NCBI GenBank assembly: GCA_905221605.1
Contig: CAJNDS010000657.1
Span: 741,501-805,500, forward strand
Length of the DNA: 64,000 nucleotides
Direction: 5' to 3'
DNA from: Symbiodinium natans
Lineage: Eukaryota; Sar; Dinophyceae; Suessiales; Symbiodiniaceae
Shown: positions 49,027 through 61,900 of the stretch, one piece after another
Layout: every line of letters begins with the position of its first letter
Numbering within the stretch: the first letter of the stretch is position 1
Notes under the pieces: model-generated
The model's input: only the letters and a program-made list of their open reading frames with translations
Database searches by the model: none
Told to the model about the DNA's origin: nothing
Position numbers and translations under genes: made by a program

Positions 49027-52000
49027 CCTCTGGGCATCCAGGTAGCATCCGCCACGAGCGTGTTGCCCGCGGTCGCGAAGGCGCCCTTCCAGCCGAAGCC
49101 AATGAGAACGGAAATTGGGGCCACCTTCCATGGGCAGTTTAGGGTTTTTTTCAGGGTTCAGAGTTCAGGGTTCAGGGTTCAGGGTTTAGGGTTTAGGGTT
49201 TAGGGTTTAGGGTTTAGGGTTCGAGGGCAGGCACTGGCCATGGGGTGGACTTGCAGGCCCTAAAATAAACAGGGATTTTTGATTTATAACAAGTGTAAGA
49301 AGTAAAGCCACGATAATCACTATAATGGTTCTCATCATTCGAATCATTCTCATCAAAGCACAACAACTACAACCATCATTCTCATTACAAATCATTTTAC
49401 AGCCATTCATATGGGGGTTGCCGAACTTAGGGGTACCTTATTGGGGAATCCTACTTATTCTCGTAAAATCCTATGGCATTGCAACGACTTTGAGCATTAC
49501 GCCCGCCATCTGCCGCAGCGCCCGGTCGAAGCGCTCGCCGGTGCACTCGAGGTCCGCAAGGAAATCCAGCAGCAGGAGGCAGCCCTCGGGGTCTAAGGGT
49601 CTTAGGGGGTCCAGGGTTTAGGGATAAAGGGGTTTAGGGTCTAGGGTTTAGGGATAAGGGGGTTCAGGGTTTAGGGTTTAGGGTTTAGGGTTTAGGGCTT
49701 CGGGTTTAGGGTTTAGGGTTTAGGGTTTTGTTTCGGGTTCATTAGGGTTCAGGGTTTAGGGTCCTAGGTTCAGGTTCCGGGGCCTCAGAAATCTACTTTT
49801 TGTAGGTCGCCGAAGAATTGTGAAAATCAACAAACAAAAAGGAATGCCAGCGGCTAATGGGGGTTCAAGATGTTCGGGATACAATATAGGGCTTGAAGCT
49901 ACGAGTTTCGGGACTTGGGGTTCAGGGGCGCTTCTCGGTAGCCAAGCGTCGAACGCCACCCACGTAACGCCTGCGCAGCGGGCGCAATCTCTCTTCACTT
50001 GCCATGAAATGCACAAAGGGCTGGGTTTGGGTGGAACCTCAGATTAAGGTTTTAGCGTTTAAGCCTTAAGGCTTTGGGGTTTGGGGCTTTGGGTTTGGGT
50101 GTTTAGGGTTCGTTTTGGTGTTTGGACCTGAAGGTTTTAGGGTTAAGGGTTTAATGGCTTGGGTGCCTCAAGCCTTAAGGTTTTAGCGATAAGGGCCTAA
50201 TGATTTGGCTGGCTTAAGGTTCTGGTATTGCAGTCTTCAGATTTTCAGGGTTAATGGCTTAATTGGGTGCTCAAGCCACAGAATCCCCGATCTTGTTTGG
50301 GTTGTCCGAGCGCTAGGGACTTCTGTGGGCTTGGCCGTGACAACCGACTCTACGACCCTATCGTCCGCCGAAGTTTCAAGGAAGCCGAGAGATCGGCCCG
50401 GAGGCCATCCGGTCCGAGGGCGGGAGAGGGGCGGGAAGGGGGGGGGGGATACAGCACTTCCCGAGCCCCTCCCCAAGAAAAAACATCCACCAAAAAAGGC
50501 GGCCACAAAAAAAGAACACATGGGCTCCCTGAATCTCAAAACAAGGAACCCCAAAACCCTGCGCATGATAACCATGCACGCCAAACCTTAACGCGTATGA
50601 AGTACCCCTAAAACCCGGCACCCCAAACAACCTAAACCCTAAACCCTAAACCCTAAACCCTAAACCCTAAACCCTAAACCCTAAACCCTAAACCCTAAAC
50701 CCTGACGGGCCCCCTTTTGTCCCTTCAGCCCCCGGCCCGCCTAGAGCGACGACGAGGCTCTGCGCAGTCCCAGTCAGCTGCATCATCTGGCTCCGGGGGG
50801 GCTTTGGGGTGCCCTTTAAACCCCTGAAAAACCCCAAACCCTAAACCCTAAACCCTAAACCCTAAACCCTGAACCCTAAACCCTAAACCCTAAACCCAAG
50901 TGCGGGGGGACATGGATGAAGGCTTGGGGGTTTTGGAGTGAAAGTTTCGGCGGGTGAGAGCGGGTGGAAGGGTTGAGGGCTATAAGGTTACAGGAAACCC
51001 TGAAGCTTTGAGTTCTTTAGGGGTTTTCGGGGGGGGAAGCGCCAGGCAAAAGGTGCCTTCCTTGCCCAGTTCTCTGCAGTGCGTCTTCTGCCACCCCCTT
51101 AGGGTTTTGAAGTTTAAAGCTGAGGCTTTTAGGGCTTAGGGTTTAGGGTCTAGGGTCTAGGGCTCAGGGTTGAGGGCTTAGGGCTTAAGGCTTAGGGCTT
51201 AGGGCTTAGGGCTTAGGGCTTAGGCCCTCGAGTTTGAAACTTAAGGTCGTTAAGCCAGTCAGCAAGCACTGAACCCCTGAAAAACCTTGAAAAAACCCTG
51301 AAAAACCCCTGAAAAACCCTGAAAAACCCCTTAACTTCTGAACCCTAATCACCCTCACACAAGAATTTCAGCCGAAAGCCCCCCTAAAATCCCCCACAAC
51401 CCTCAAGACGGGCTTGCCCTAAACCCGAACACCCGACTGGCAACAGCCTAAACACGAACTCCCCTGGAGGGGGGGCGTAAAGCACGTGGCTCCTCGTGCC
51501 TGCTGTGCAGACCAGTTGGTGCTGTAGAAGAGGGCAAAGGCGGTGCAATTGGCAAGGATCCTTGGCAACTCGAAGCCCAAAGGAGGGCTCAGGAAGCATA
51601 GCTGAGGTGAGGGCTATTAGGATGGGTTTGGGGTTCGGGGTTCGGGGTTCGGGGTTTGGGGTTTGGGGACTGGGGTTTAGGGTTTAGGGTTTAGGGTTTT
51701 GGGTTTAGGGTTTAGGGTTTAGGGTTTTGGGTTAGGGTTTAGGGTTTGGGGTTTGGGGTTTAGGGTTTAGGGTTTAGGCCGGACGCTGCGGGAATCAAAG
51801 ACCCGGCAAAACCCTCCCGCGCGAACGTCCGCCCACACGACAAAAACCTGCTCTTCAGGGCGGATAGGCGAGGGGGATGGGGGGTCGGCTTTGTGTTCAG
51901 GGTTGCTCAGGGTATGGCAAGATGGCAAGCCCTACAACCCTTAAAGGTGAGAGGAAGCCAAATTTCAAGCTGTTTATGCCCAAACACCTCAAATGTCTCG

Positions 52001-52822
52001 GAAACCCCTCCACAAATACCAGAAAGTCTGAAGTCCGAAACATCCCAACACCTAAACACCTCCGAAGCCTACCGGAAACGCAACCACAAAAAAGGGCGGA
52101 TAGGGTTTAGGAGTGGCTTAAGGGCATAGGGTTTAGGGAAAGTCTTGAGGTCTTGCTTGCGACTCAGCTGCTGCGCGCCGCCTCAGTGGCTGGGATCATC
52201 AAGGAATCTAACATGCTTCGCAAGCTCAGCCCTATGGGTATTTTCGAGAATAGGGGCCCTTTCCCTTCAAGTTCTGTTCTATTCGGGGTAAAGACTCTCG
52301 ATCAGCGCACCCGGTGCTCCCCCTGAGTGTTGACTCAGAAGCCGCTGAGCCCGCCTAATTTTGGGGATCGGAATCATGACTCAGAGTATTTCCATAGGAT
52401 CCCTTCATCATTATAACATGATAACCCTCCAAAACCCTGCTCTAACTATTCAGGCCCCTATATTAGACCCAGGAAAGCACAGACAGCGCAGAAGAAAGGC
52501 ACACTCCTTGATGCTTTTTTGTCTTGGTGAGGCTTTAGAAGCCGAGTCGAAGTGTCGCGAGTGGAGGGTACATCATGTGCATTGCCCCCACTTTGTGAAC
52601 CTGTACAAACTTTCTCTGAACCCTCCCAAAAAACACCTAGAAATCTCCGGACCCTAAACCCTAAACCCTAAACCCCAAACCCCTAAACCCTAAACACCCC
52701 TGAAAACTGCAGCACCCGCCGGGCGGCGTCGCTGCAGCATGCGGCCAACGTCGCCCTGCGGCGTCCAGAACTGCAGCCCCACGATCAGCGAGATGTAGAT
52801 GAGGCTGGAGCCTTCCGGGGGG
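49027..52822 (-). CDS. Multi-pass membrane protein gene, several exons
   Basis: Best exons: 52822-52706 (SSLIYISLIVGLQFW, a membrane span), 51568-51500 (23 codons, ILANCTAFALFYSTNW), 49584-49489 (32 codons, LLLLDFLADLECTGERFDRA ending CTCAAA|GTCGTT) and 49124-49027 (VAPISVLIGFGWKGAFATAG). The last two join in phase 0. Possible further exons are 51098-51045, 50420-50288 (SLGFLETSADDRVVESVVTA), 50010-49925 and 48892-48810. The pattern of a span, an acidic LDFLADL loop and an IGFGW segment resembles the second membrane gene at 58.9-62.0 kb. No named family was recognised and the full structure is not resolved. Confidence 0.55.
50729..50815 (+). CDS. Candidate exon with a strong acceptor
   Basis: CCCTTTTGTCCCTTCAG is an excellent polypyrimidine tract plus acceptor, followed by PPARLERRRGSAQSQSAASS. 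The minus strand is also open, and the exon would sit inside an intron of the minus-strand gene. Telomere-like CCCTAAA blocks flank it. Confidence 0.4.
52140..52657 (+). CDS. Two candidate coding segments
   Basis: 52140-52240 reads EVLLATQLLRAASVAGIIKE then SNMLRKLSPMG; all minus frames have stops. 52440-52657 reads GKHRQRRRKAHSLMLFCLGE then ALEAESKCREWRVHHVHCPH up to a stop. Identity unknown. Confidence 0.4.
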
Positions 52823-53309
52823 GATGCCAGGGGTTCAAGGGTTTAGGGTTTAGGGTTTAGGGGTTAAGGGGATTTATAGGGTTTGTGGGGTTAGTACCCT
52901 TGAAAGGGTGAAGAGGGTTTGTAGGGTTTGTGGGGTTAATGAGGTTTATAGGGTTTGTAGGGGTTAAAGGGTGAATAACTAGGATGGCCCTTAAAACCCT
53001 CTGAAAAAGACTCCTGAATATGATCCTCTTGCACCCAAGAAAGGAAAATATATACAATATCCCAAGGGCCTACCTGGATGCGGTTTACAGGGTTTGTAGG
53101 CTTGACCCTCTAAACCTTCAAGCTTCGGCTTTCGAACGGAAGGCATAAGAAGAAGGGTTACGGTTTAGGCTTAGCGTCTTAAAGGGTTTAGGCTTTGTGG
53201 TTTAGGGTTTAGTTGGGGCCCCTTCCCGCCCCCCCCCCCCCCCCCGACGAGGAAAGAACCCCAATTGCCCTAAACCCTAAACTCTAAACCCTAAACCCCT
53301 CAAAAGCCA

Positions 53310-53748
53310 CGCCGGCCTGCCAGCGTCCAAACGTCCCCATCTTCGATCTCCTTAGCTGTTCCTAGGGGCTCGTCAAAAGCAACACACAGAGAGAGTTTGA
53401 CTTTCACAGCCCCTCCCCTTTTTTCAATCTCATTGAACCAACTTCAGGGCTTGCAGGATCCGCAGAGCTTAGAGTTAAAACCCTAAAACCCTAAAACCCT
53501 AAAACCCTAAAACCCTAAAACCCTAAAACCCTAAAACCCTAAAACCCTAAAACCCTAAAACCCTAAAACCCTAAAACCCTAAAACCCTAAACCCTAAACC
53601 CTAAACCCTAAACCCCTAAACTCTAAACCCTAAACCCCATTAGGACTCGAAAAACGAAGTCGGCTCAGGAGCGGCCGAGGCTCGGTGCCGGGCCGCACCT
53701 CCCCGGTGGGCAGCGGCAGCGTGCCCGTCAGGAGATACCGCGACCTCG
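53310..53748 (-). CDS. Two candidate exons around a CCCTAAAA array
   Basis: 53748-53648 follows CGAG and reads RYLLTGTLPLPTGEVRPGTE then PRPLLSRLRF. 53405-53310 reads KLSLCVAFDEPLGTAKEIED then GDVWTLAGRRG. Both look coding on the minus strand; the intervening intron is mostly the octamer array. Confidence 0.5.
53475..53640 (-). repeat. CCCTAAAA octamer array
   Basis: About fourteen units of the octamer (TTTTAGGG on the minus strand, the green-algal type of telomere unit) ending in ordinary CCCTAAA heptamers. Confidence 0.92.
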
Positions 53749-54059
53749 TTTGGGGCTTTAGGGGTTTCAGGGTTTTAGGGTTGTAGGGTTTTAGGGTTGT
53801 GGGATGCTTCGGGAATAGGAGGCTTGAAAAAAGGGCTGGGAAGCCCCCGACCTAGTGCCCAAATCTCAAGAGCTTCAATCACCCTGAAGAAGCACGGCCC
53901 TAGCTGCAGCCGGAGGGCGACTGCACTACCAGGTGCCCGACGGTCAGGGCGATCACCTTGGGAACAAATTGGGGACTCGGTTTAGGGTTTAGGGTTTAGG
54001 GTTTGGGGTTTAGGGTTTAGGGTTTAGGGTTTAGGGTTTAGGGTTTAGGGTTTCAAGGA

Positions 54060-54132
54060 CAGGCGCGACTGTCCGACCAAGTTGGACGAACTCAAGAACT
54101 TTCGCAGCGAGCTCGGCATCATGGAATGCTGA
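54060..54132 (+). CDS. Candidate terminal exon
   Basis: After TTTCAAG it reads DRRDCPTKLDELKNFRSELG then IMEC and a TGA. GC-rich third positions favour this strand, although a minus frame is also open. Confidence 0.4.
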
Positions 54133-54317
54133 ATCTTCCGGCATCCGCCCTCCTTGGCCTCTTGATCAGGCACGTCTACGGCCTGCAGAAGAATTGCTCT
54201 GCCTTGTCCTATCGATACCACAGGGGCCGACTGAAGACCTTAACCTCAAGCCCCCAAAGGCCCGCTAAAGGCCCCTTCTCCACGCTAAACACAGGCCAGT
54301 CGCCACGTCCTCCGTCT

Positions 54318-54375
54318 GATCGGTGTACTTGTCCCAGGCGGCCTCGTAGAGGTCGACTTCATCATCATCCATCCT
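54318..54375 (-). CDS. Candidate acidic exon, possibly with a start codon
   Basis: Reads MDDDEVDLYEAAWDKYTDQT then ED, followed by GTGGCG as a donor. An AG lies just before the ATG, so it could be a first exon after a spliced-leader acceptor or an internal exon. Confidence 0.5.
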
Positions 54376-54919
54376 TAAGTGGTGCTTGCCAGGGTTCGGG
54401 GGCTCTTCAGGTTTAGGCTTTTTGGCTTTAGGGCTTAGGGCTTAGGACGCAGGGCTTGGGGGTTAGTTAGGGTTTCGGGGTGCTGAGGGCCACGGCTGCC
54501 AGCATCGGGAGTTGGCATTCCGTTTTTCGAATTTCACCGGATGATTCCCGAAGAGAACCACCGGCAAAACAACCCTTAAGGATCATAAGAGCAACTCCAG
54601 GCACACAGCTTCCTAACAGCTTCGTTGCGCACTCAGGATGCTATACCCGATAGCTCCAAGAAGCCGGTGCAGATTTGATCGGGGCCCCCCTGTTCTTTGG
54701 AGACTGCCGCACAGCCGCAATGTGCCGGTTGTCATTTTAAGCAAAATAGCATTTCGACCCTTCGGCCGCCCAACTCTTGCCGTTGCCCCCTAAACCCTGT
54801 TCACCCCAAACCCCAATAAATTGGGTCGTACCACTGAGGATTCAGATTTCACACGGATAGTCAGTTGAGGGTTGGGATGCTTTTGATTGCCGACAAGGCG
54901 CTTCGAGACGTGCGTCCGG

Positions 54920-55127
54920 ATATCTGGGCGTGCAGCACACGGGCCGGCTTTGGGCTGAGATTGAGGGCTTTAAGGCTCTTCAAGATTTCCAAGACCTATG
55001 GAAGCCTCTCTCACAACTGATAACAGCACTGTGCGGACAAGTGGCTGTCACCGACGTGGTAAATGCCTCCAAGAACGAAGAAGGCTACCTTTGCGGCACG
55101 GGCCCCGTAAAATCTGAACATCCCTGA
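54920..55127 (+). CDS. Candidate terminal coding segment
   Basis: The open frame reads GRLWAEIEGFKALQDFQDLW then PLSQLITALCGQVAVTDVVN, ending in TGA at 55127; the minus frames contain stops. No family recognised. Confidence 0.4.
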
Positions 55128-55796
55128 AGTGACAAGGCTCATGCCTCAAAGCACGAGTTCTTGAACCCTTTACTCTCCAAGCACCACTCAACACCGGAGC
55201 AGACTTAGAAACCTACCAGAGACCTGTACTCAAAAGACTCCCCTTCCTCCTGAACCCGCCGTCCGACACCCGAAAACCCTGAAGCCAATAGCGGCGCCGG
55301 GCTGCCACTGGCATCCTTGGCTCCACAATTGGGGATTCAGAGTTCAGGCGTTTTGGGGTTCAGGCAACTAGGGTTCAGGCTTTTGGGGTTAGGGGTTCAG
55401 AAGTTCCGGAGTGTAGGGGAACGCTTTAGGAGCTTAGGAGTTGTTTACGGCGTTTCGGGCGATGAGAACCACAGACCCGCAGCAAGGCGGCTGGGACAGA
55501 GCACCAGACGCAGCTTTCTACATAGCCACTTGCATACGACACGCTAGACAATTTACGCGATGTACTATAGTTTATTTGCATCATTCCGCGGCCAAGGTGC
55601 GAAATCACCCACAGAAAGCTGTCCCTCCCCAAGTCCTGCCACAGAATGCAGGGCGCTATTCCTCATACTGTAGTTGCTTGTGCCGAGTTTTTTCTTTCTC
55701 GCTGGGAGGTGAGGGAGTAGGCTGGCTCACGCCTGCAGCAAAAAAGGGCGCCTCCCACAACGGCACTCTGCAGAAAAGGGACAAGGAAAAGGGCGG

Positions 55797-55797
<1 letters not shown>

Positions 55798-55858
<61 letters not shown>
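55798..55858. repeat. CA dinucleotide microsatellite
   Basis: About thirty CA units, followed at 55890-55935 by AAAAC pentamers. His/Thr and Cys/Val ORFs crossing it are artefacts. Confidence 0.95.
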
Positions 55859-55860
<2 letters not shown>

Positions 55861-56319
55861 CACACACCCACGCACGCACACACGCAAGCAAGCAACCAAA
55901 CAAAACAAAACAAAACAAAACAAAACAAACAAACAAGCATACCCCGAAGCCGTGGCATACCCCAAAGCCGTGAAACCGAACACCCTCAGCCCTCAAATCT
56001 AAGCACTTACACTTCACACACACTCCCGCCCACCCGACCGGCCCCAGCAGCTACAGCTAGCTGCTGGCCTGGATCATGCTGAAGAAGCCCATCGAACTCG
56101 CGCCTTTACCGGGCACACAGGGGCTTCCGGCGTGAGTTCAGGTTCTTCGACAGTGCAAGCAAAGCACCGAGCCCAGCAGCTGTAAGCTAGCTGATGGCAT
56201 TGGGTGGGCTGCATGCGGATGTCGGACGGAAACGCAGGGGGAAAAGTCTCGCCCATCTTGAAGTGGGGTTACGTAAACGGTTAAAAGCCAACAGGATCAT
56301 CACAAGCTGCATCAGTCTG

Positions 56320-57862
56320 AGAATTGTCGGGCATGGGGCGCCCCCAAGCGAGCATCATGAGCATCAGCCGGTATAAATACCGGGTATGGGCGATCACGAG
56401 CATCAACTGGTTGAATTGTGGTGCATGGGCGCCCCCAAGGCGAGCATCACGAGCATCAGCCGGGTGAATTGTGGGGCATGGGGCCCCCAAGGCGCGCATC
56501 ACGAGCATCAGCCGGGTGAGTTGTGCGGCATGGGCGCCCCCAAGGCGAGCATCCCGGGTGAATTGTTGTGGGGCATGGGCGCCCCCAAGGCGAGCATCAC
56601 GAGCATCAGCCGGGTGAATTGTGGGGCATGGGCGCCCCCAAGGCGAGCATCACGAGCATCAGCCGGGTGAGGTGTGCGGCATGGACGCCCCCAAGGCGAG
56701 CATCATGAGCATCAGCCGGGTGAATAAATTGTGGGGCATGGGCGCCCCCAAGGCGAGCATCACGAGCATCAGCCGGGTGAATTGTGGGGCATGGGGCCCC
56801 CCAAGGCGCGCATCACGAGTATCAGCCGGGTGAGTTGTGCGGCATGGGCGCCCCCAAGGCGAGCATCCCGCATGAATTGTTGTGGGGCATGGGCGCCCCC
56901 AAGGCGAGCATCACGAGCATCAGCCGGGTGAATTGTGCGTTTTCAAGGCGAGCATCACGAGCATCAGCCGGGTGAGTTGTGCGGCATGGGCGCCCCCAAG
57001 GCGAGCATCATGAGCATCAGCCGGGTGAATTGTTGTGGGGCATGGGCGCCCCCAAGGCGAGCATCACGAGCATCAGCCGGGTGAATTGTGGGGCATGGGG
57101 CCCCCAAGGCGCGCATCACGAGCATCAGCCGGGTGAGTTGTGCGGCATGGGCGCCCCCAAGGCGAGCATCATGAGCATCAGCCGGGTGAATTGTTGTGGG
57201 GCATGGGCGCCCCCAAGGCGAGCATCACGAGCATCAGCCGGGTGAATTGTGGGGCATTGGCGCCGCCAAGGCGAGCATCACGAGAATCAGCTGGGTGAAT
57301 TGTGGGGCATGGACCCCCCCCAAAAGGGAGCATCACGAGCATCAGCCGGGTGAAATGTGGGGCCCCACGGCGAGCATCACGAGCATGAGCCGGGTGAATT
57401 GTCGGGCATTGGCGCCGCCAAGGCGAGCATCAGCCGAATGAATTGGGTGGATTGTGGGCATGGGCCCCCCCCAAGGTGCATCACGAGCATCAGCATCACG
57501 AGCATCAGCCGGGTGAATTGTGCAAGGCGAGCATCACGAGCATCAGCTGGGTGAATTGTGGGGTTTGGGCCCCCCAAGGGGAGCATCACTAGCATCAGCC
57601 GGGTGAATTGTGCGGCATGGGCCTCACGAGCATCAGCCGGGTGATTTGTGGGGCATGAGCGCCCCCAAGTTGTGCGGCATGTGCCCCAAGGCGAGCATCA
57701 CGAGCATCAGCCGGGTGAATTGTGCGGCATGGTGGCGCCCAAGGCGAGCATCACGAGCATCAGCCGGGTGAATTGTGGGGCATGCGCGCCCCCACGGCGA
57801 GCATCACGAGCATCAGCCGGGCGAATTGGCGCCCCCAGGGCGAGCATCACGAGCATCAAAGA
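56320..57862 (+). repeat. 53-bp minisatellite, about 1.5 kb
   Basis: The unit contains GGGGCATGGGCGCCCCCAAG, CGAGCATCACGAGCATCAG and CCGGGTGAATTGTG. More than twenty copies occur, many with internal deletions or a small sub-duplication of the GAGCATCA segment. The GGGGC/GCCCC pair in each unit can form a short hairpin. Multiple ORFs of the type MGHGRPQGEHHEHQPGEL are translations of the repeat. Confidence 0.93.
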
Positions 57863-58904
57863 GATCAAGCCATGGGCCCACAATGAGGCTCGTCTCAATG
57901 CGGTTGAGAGTTTCGGCTAGAAGGGCCGTTGAGGGCTTCTTCAGGCATGCTTGTGGGCTTTGGGGTTTAAGGGACGGGGTTTGGGTGGTTTGGGGTTTAA
58001 GGTTCAGTTTCAGGCTTTAGGGTTTAGGGCTTCGGTGTTTTTCAAACAGCCCCTTATCATCGGGCGACACCGAGGCACATCATCCTCATTCTTCCAAAAC
58101 TCTAAACTCGAAACCCCCCAAAACCAAACCCCAAACTCCCGAAGCCCTCAGACCCTCAAAACCCCGAAAGCCCTGAGCCCTAAAACCCCAAAAACACTGA
58201 ACCCAAGCCGGGCAAAACTTGCGGGAAACTTGAAATAGGGTTTAGGGTTTGGGGTTTCGGGCTTAGGGGCTTCAGCCCCTTAGGCCCCACGTCTCTCTCA
58301 GACTCCTCTCCCTTCCCCGGAAGGGGCCTGTGACAATGCCCAGCATTACTGCCCAGCACTTCCTCAGTTCCCGGCTTCGCGCTTCGTAGATCGAGGGCTT
58401 TCGGGTTTTCGGGGGGGGTCGGGGGGGGGGGGAGCTGATGAAGCTCTGTAGGGTTTAGGGTTTAGGGTTTAGGGTTTTGGGGTTTCGGGTTTCGGGTTTA
58501 GGGTTTAGAACTTGAGTAAGGGGCTCTTTGTTGACGTTCTTAGGGTTTCTTGGTTCATGTGCAGGGGCTGTGCAGGCGCTTTCCACAAAGTGTGTGGGGT
58601 CCTGGAGTCCAGGCTTTCAAAGCCAGTCTCAGGGCCAGACAAGTTCAGCACCATGTGGACAATGTCCGTGCTGTGTCTGTGTCCTGCGGCCATTTCTAGT
58701 TTCAGGTTTTGGCTCGACTTTATGTGGCAGTCGTAAAGCCCAAGCATTGTGGCGAGCGACTCTGCCTAAGCTGCCAAAAGCCATTCCTTCGCGCTCCTGA
58801 ATCTCTACAGGGTTCGTGTTTGCTGCTGCTATGCAAACAGGGCTTAGTTTACGGTTTGGGCTTGTTGTCGGGCTTTGGGGTGTGGGGTTCAAGGGCCGGC
58901 GGTC

Positions 58905-61900
58905 ACGTAAGGCTCTGGTGCATTCCGGCGCCTGCGTGCTTGAAGAGCCCGCAGACCCATGCGAGCACGATCTGAAGGAGCAGATACCAGCCTCCGAGTC
59001 CGGTTTACGGGTTTTGCGGGTTTTGCGGGCTTTGCGGGTTTTGCGGGTTTAGGGTTTAGGGTTTAGGGTTTAGGGTTTAGGGTTTAGGGTTTAGGATTAC
59101 GGGGCTTTCGGGGCTGAGGGGCTTGCTCTGTTCTCGCCTTTTGCTTGTGCTTGTGTTGAGGGGGGGGCGACGGGTTCGAAGGCCTGGGGAGGATTGCGGG
59201 TTGATGCCGAAGGCCTCGCAAGCAGTTGGAGTCATAAACCCTAAACCCCAAGCCCTAAACCCGAAACCCGAAAAACCCAAGCCCTTAACCCCAAACCCTA
59301 AAGCCAGGGCTTCGGCATGGACAAACGAAACGGCCGAACTTTCGAAGCCCCGAGACCAGAGGCACATGTCTGGGGTCTCAGCCCCCAGCATGCCGCGCGC
59401 GATGTTAAACCGTAGGCCCTGTAAACCCTAAGAAAGCCCCAAAAAGGGAATACTTCATCCCGAAGAAGCCCAGGGAGCCCAACAACCCAATACCCCGATC
59501 CTGCAAGCCCGAAAGTTCGAAACCCCTAGAAACCGAAACGCCCGATGCAAGCCCCATTCCGCCATCTCTCACTGCATCAAGGCTTGCTAGGAAGGGCCCT
59601 TTTGGGCTTCTTCCGGCGTTGTTTGTGGGCTTGGGGGTCTGCGGGTTTAAGGGCGGCTTGGGGGTTTGGGGTTTAGGGTTGAGGATTTAGGGATTGAGGT
59701 TTAGGGTTTAGGGTTTAGGGTTTAGGGTTTAGGGTTTAGGGTTTAGGGTTTAGGGTTCAGGGTTCAGGGTTTAGGGCGCCCCCCCTCCCTTACGACCCGG
59801 GGAGTGCTCAGCCGCCGACTCAGAGACAGGATACCTGGCTTCGGTGTCTTTTGGGCTATGCGAGGTACAGCCAGGCTGTAGAGTTTAGGGTTTAGGGTTT
59901 AGGGTTTAGGGTTTAGGGTTTAGGGTTTAGGGTTTAGGGTTTAGGGTTTAGGGTTTAGGGTTTAGGGAGAGTTTAGAGTTTTAGGTTTTAGGGTTTAGGG
60001 CTTAGGGTTTAGGATCTTTTGGGTTTAGGGTTTAGTTAGGGCTTAGGGTTTCGGGTTTGGGGTTGCCAGACTTCTCCGAGACGCCCAACGCTCATGTCCA
60101 ACCCGAGACATTCGAAGCCTGAACCCCACCAGGGGCCTGATAGGGTTTAGGGTTTGGGGATTAGGGTTTGGGGATTAGGGTTTAGGGTTTAGGGTCTGGG
60201 TTTAGGGTTTAGGGTTTCGGGGAATGTGCATTTTGGGTGGTGTATCGTAGGAGCGACATCGGGATCCTGAGGGGAGAGCGTTGGAAATTGTTTGGGCTCC
60301 CAAGTGTAAGGCCCTCAACTATCTCCTGCTTTGACGCCACGGCGCCATTGGCCGCGATCCTGCCTCACAGGGGGGGGGGGGGGGGGAACTGGCCGAACTG
60401 ATGGCATCTCCGGTTGCTCCCTAGACCCTAAGCCCTAAACCCTAAACGCTAAACAACCCTAAACCCTAAACCCTAAACCCTAAAGGTTGAGGTTCCAGGG
60501 TTGTCGGGTTTAGAGGTTTTGGGCTTCAGAAGTTCAATCAAGGAGGCCCGGGGCTTGCAGGTTTCGGCTTCCGAAGCTTTCCGGTCGGGGTGTTGGGGTG
60601 GGTTTAGGGTTTGGGTTCATCGAAACTACAGGCCTTTCGGGAGCACCTTTTTACAGTATGGGCTCTTGCACTCCGCTAACCCGAAACCTAGAAATCCCTA
60701 AAGCGTAAAAAACCCCGAAAGTTGGGATGCTCCCCCTTCAACTAACAGCCGTCAATAGGAATTATAGTAGGGGGCACCCTAAACCCTAACCCCTAAACCC
60801 TAAACCCTATATCATCGCTACTAGAGGCTGCCAGGGTGCTGAGGGGCGAAGCGTCAGGCCCCAGAACCTCGAGAGCTGAAGGCTGCAGAGAAGGGGGGGG
60901 GGGGAAGAGGGAGGAGACCCAGAAGGCTCAACAGGTAAGGCTTTGCGTTGAGAAACGTGTGTGAGAATGCTCTTTAGAAGCATCTGTGTTAGGGTTTAGG
61001 GCACTCAAGGCTTGGGGTTTCGTGAAGCCGAGCCCAGGTGTGGCAGGCTTCCGTGGGAGCTATGGATTGAACTTGTGGCTGGGGGCACGAGATGCCATTC
61101 AGGGACTCTGGACGAGGCCTCGCGAACCTGCATCGGGTTTTGGGACCGTGGCCTTTGAGTGCCACCCACATTGTAAGGCTGAACCAACTCTTGGTTCCTC
61201 GCAACCCAGCCAGAACAAGTCCCCAAATACTGGTTGCTGGATGGAGACGTAGAAGGTGACCATGGCGTTCCAAGCCGTGCCTACTCGGACGCCCATGAAG
61301 GTGCAAATGGCACCACTGAGGACATTCCAGGAGTAGCCTGAGCGTGTTCGAAGTTTGCCCCATCCGGAACAACCACGATTTCAGGCTGCGTAAGACGCGA
61401 CTCGTACGCCCAAAACGCCCTAGACCCTAACCCTCAACCTAAAGCCTTGAATTTGCAGACCAGCTCACTTTGAATGTGCGGATCCGGCGAGTTCAAGAGG
61501 TAGAACAACGTCAGCACAAACCTCAGAAGTCGACAAACGGAAACTTCGGGTTTCAGGTTTAGGTTATCCCCGATGCCCGCTGGCTTTAGGGGCTCAAGAA
61601 CCAATTGGGTAACACACACAATTCTTGCAACTCTTACTACTGCAGCTGCTCTCTTGCAAGTATTCCTTTCTACTCTGACTACTGTTATTGCTCTTGCTAG
61701 TCTCTTACTATTCTGTTATCAACCCCTTGCTACTTACTCACTCTTGCAAGTGCCTGGCTAATTACTCCTCCTACTCGTACTTTTCCTCGACCTTTACCTA
61801 CTGCCAGGGTCACTTATACACATTCTTCGTGCTGCTACAGCAGCTTCTTCATTCCTTTCTTGGCAAGTCGAAGCCTTCTTGCGCGCCAAGGGGGCGCCAC

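Noticed and set aside
55441-56082. 213-codon ORF with His/Thr repeats
   Set aside because: Crosses the CA microsatellite. The upstream part might be coding but gives no family and no splice support.
56386-57441. Several ORFs with HHEHQPGEL repeats
   Set aside because: Generated by the 53-bp minisatellite in different frames; broken by its length variants.
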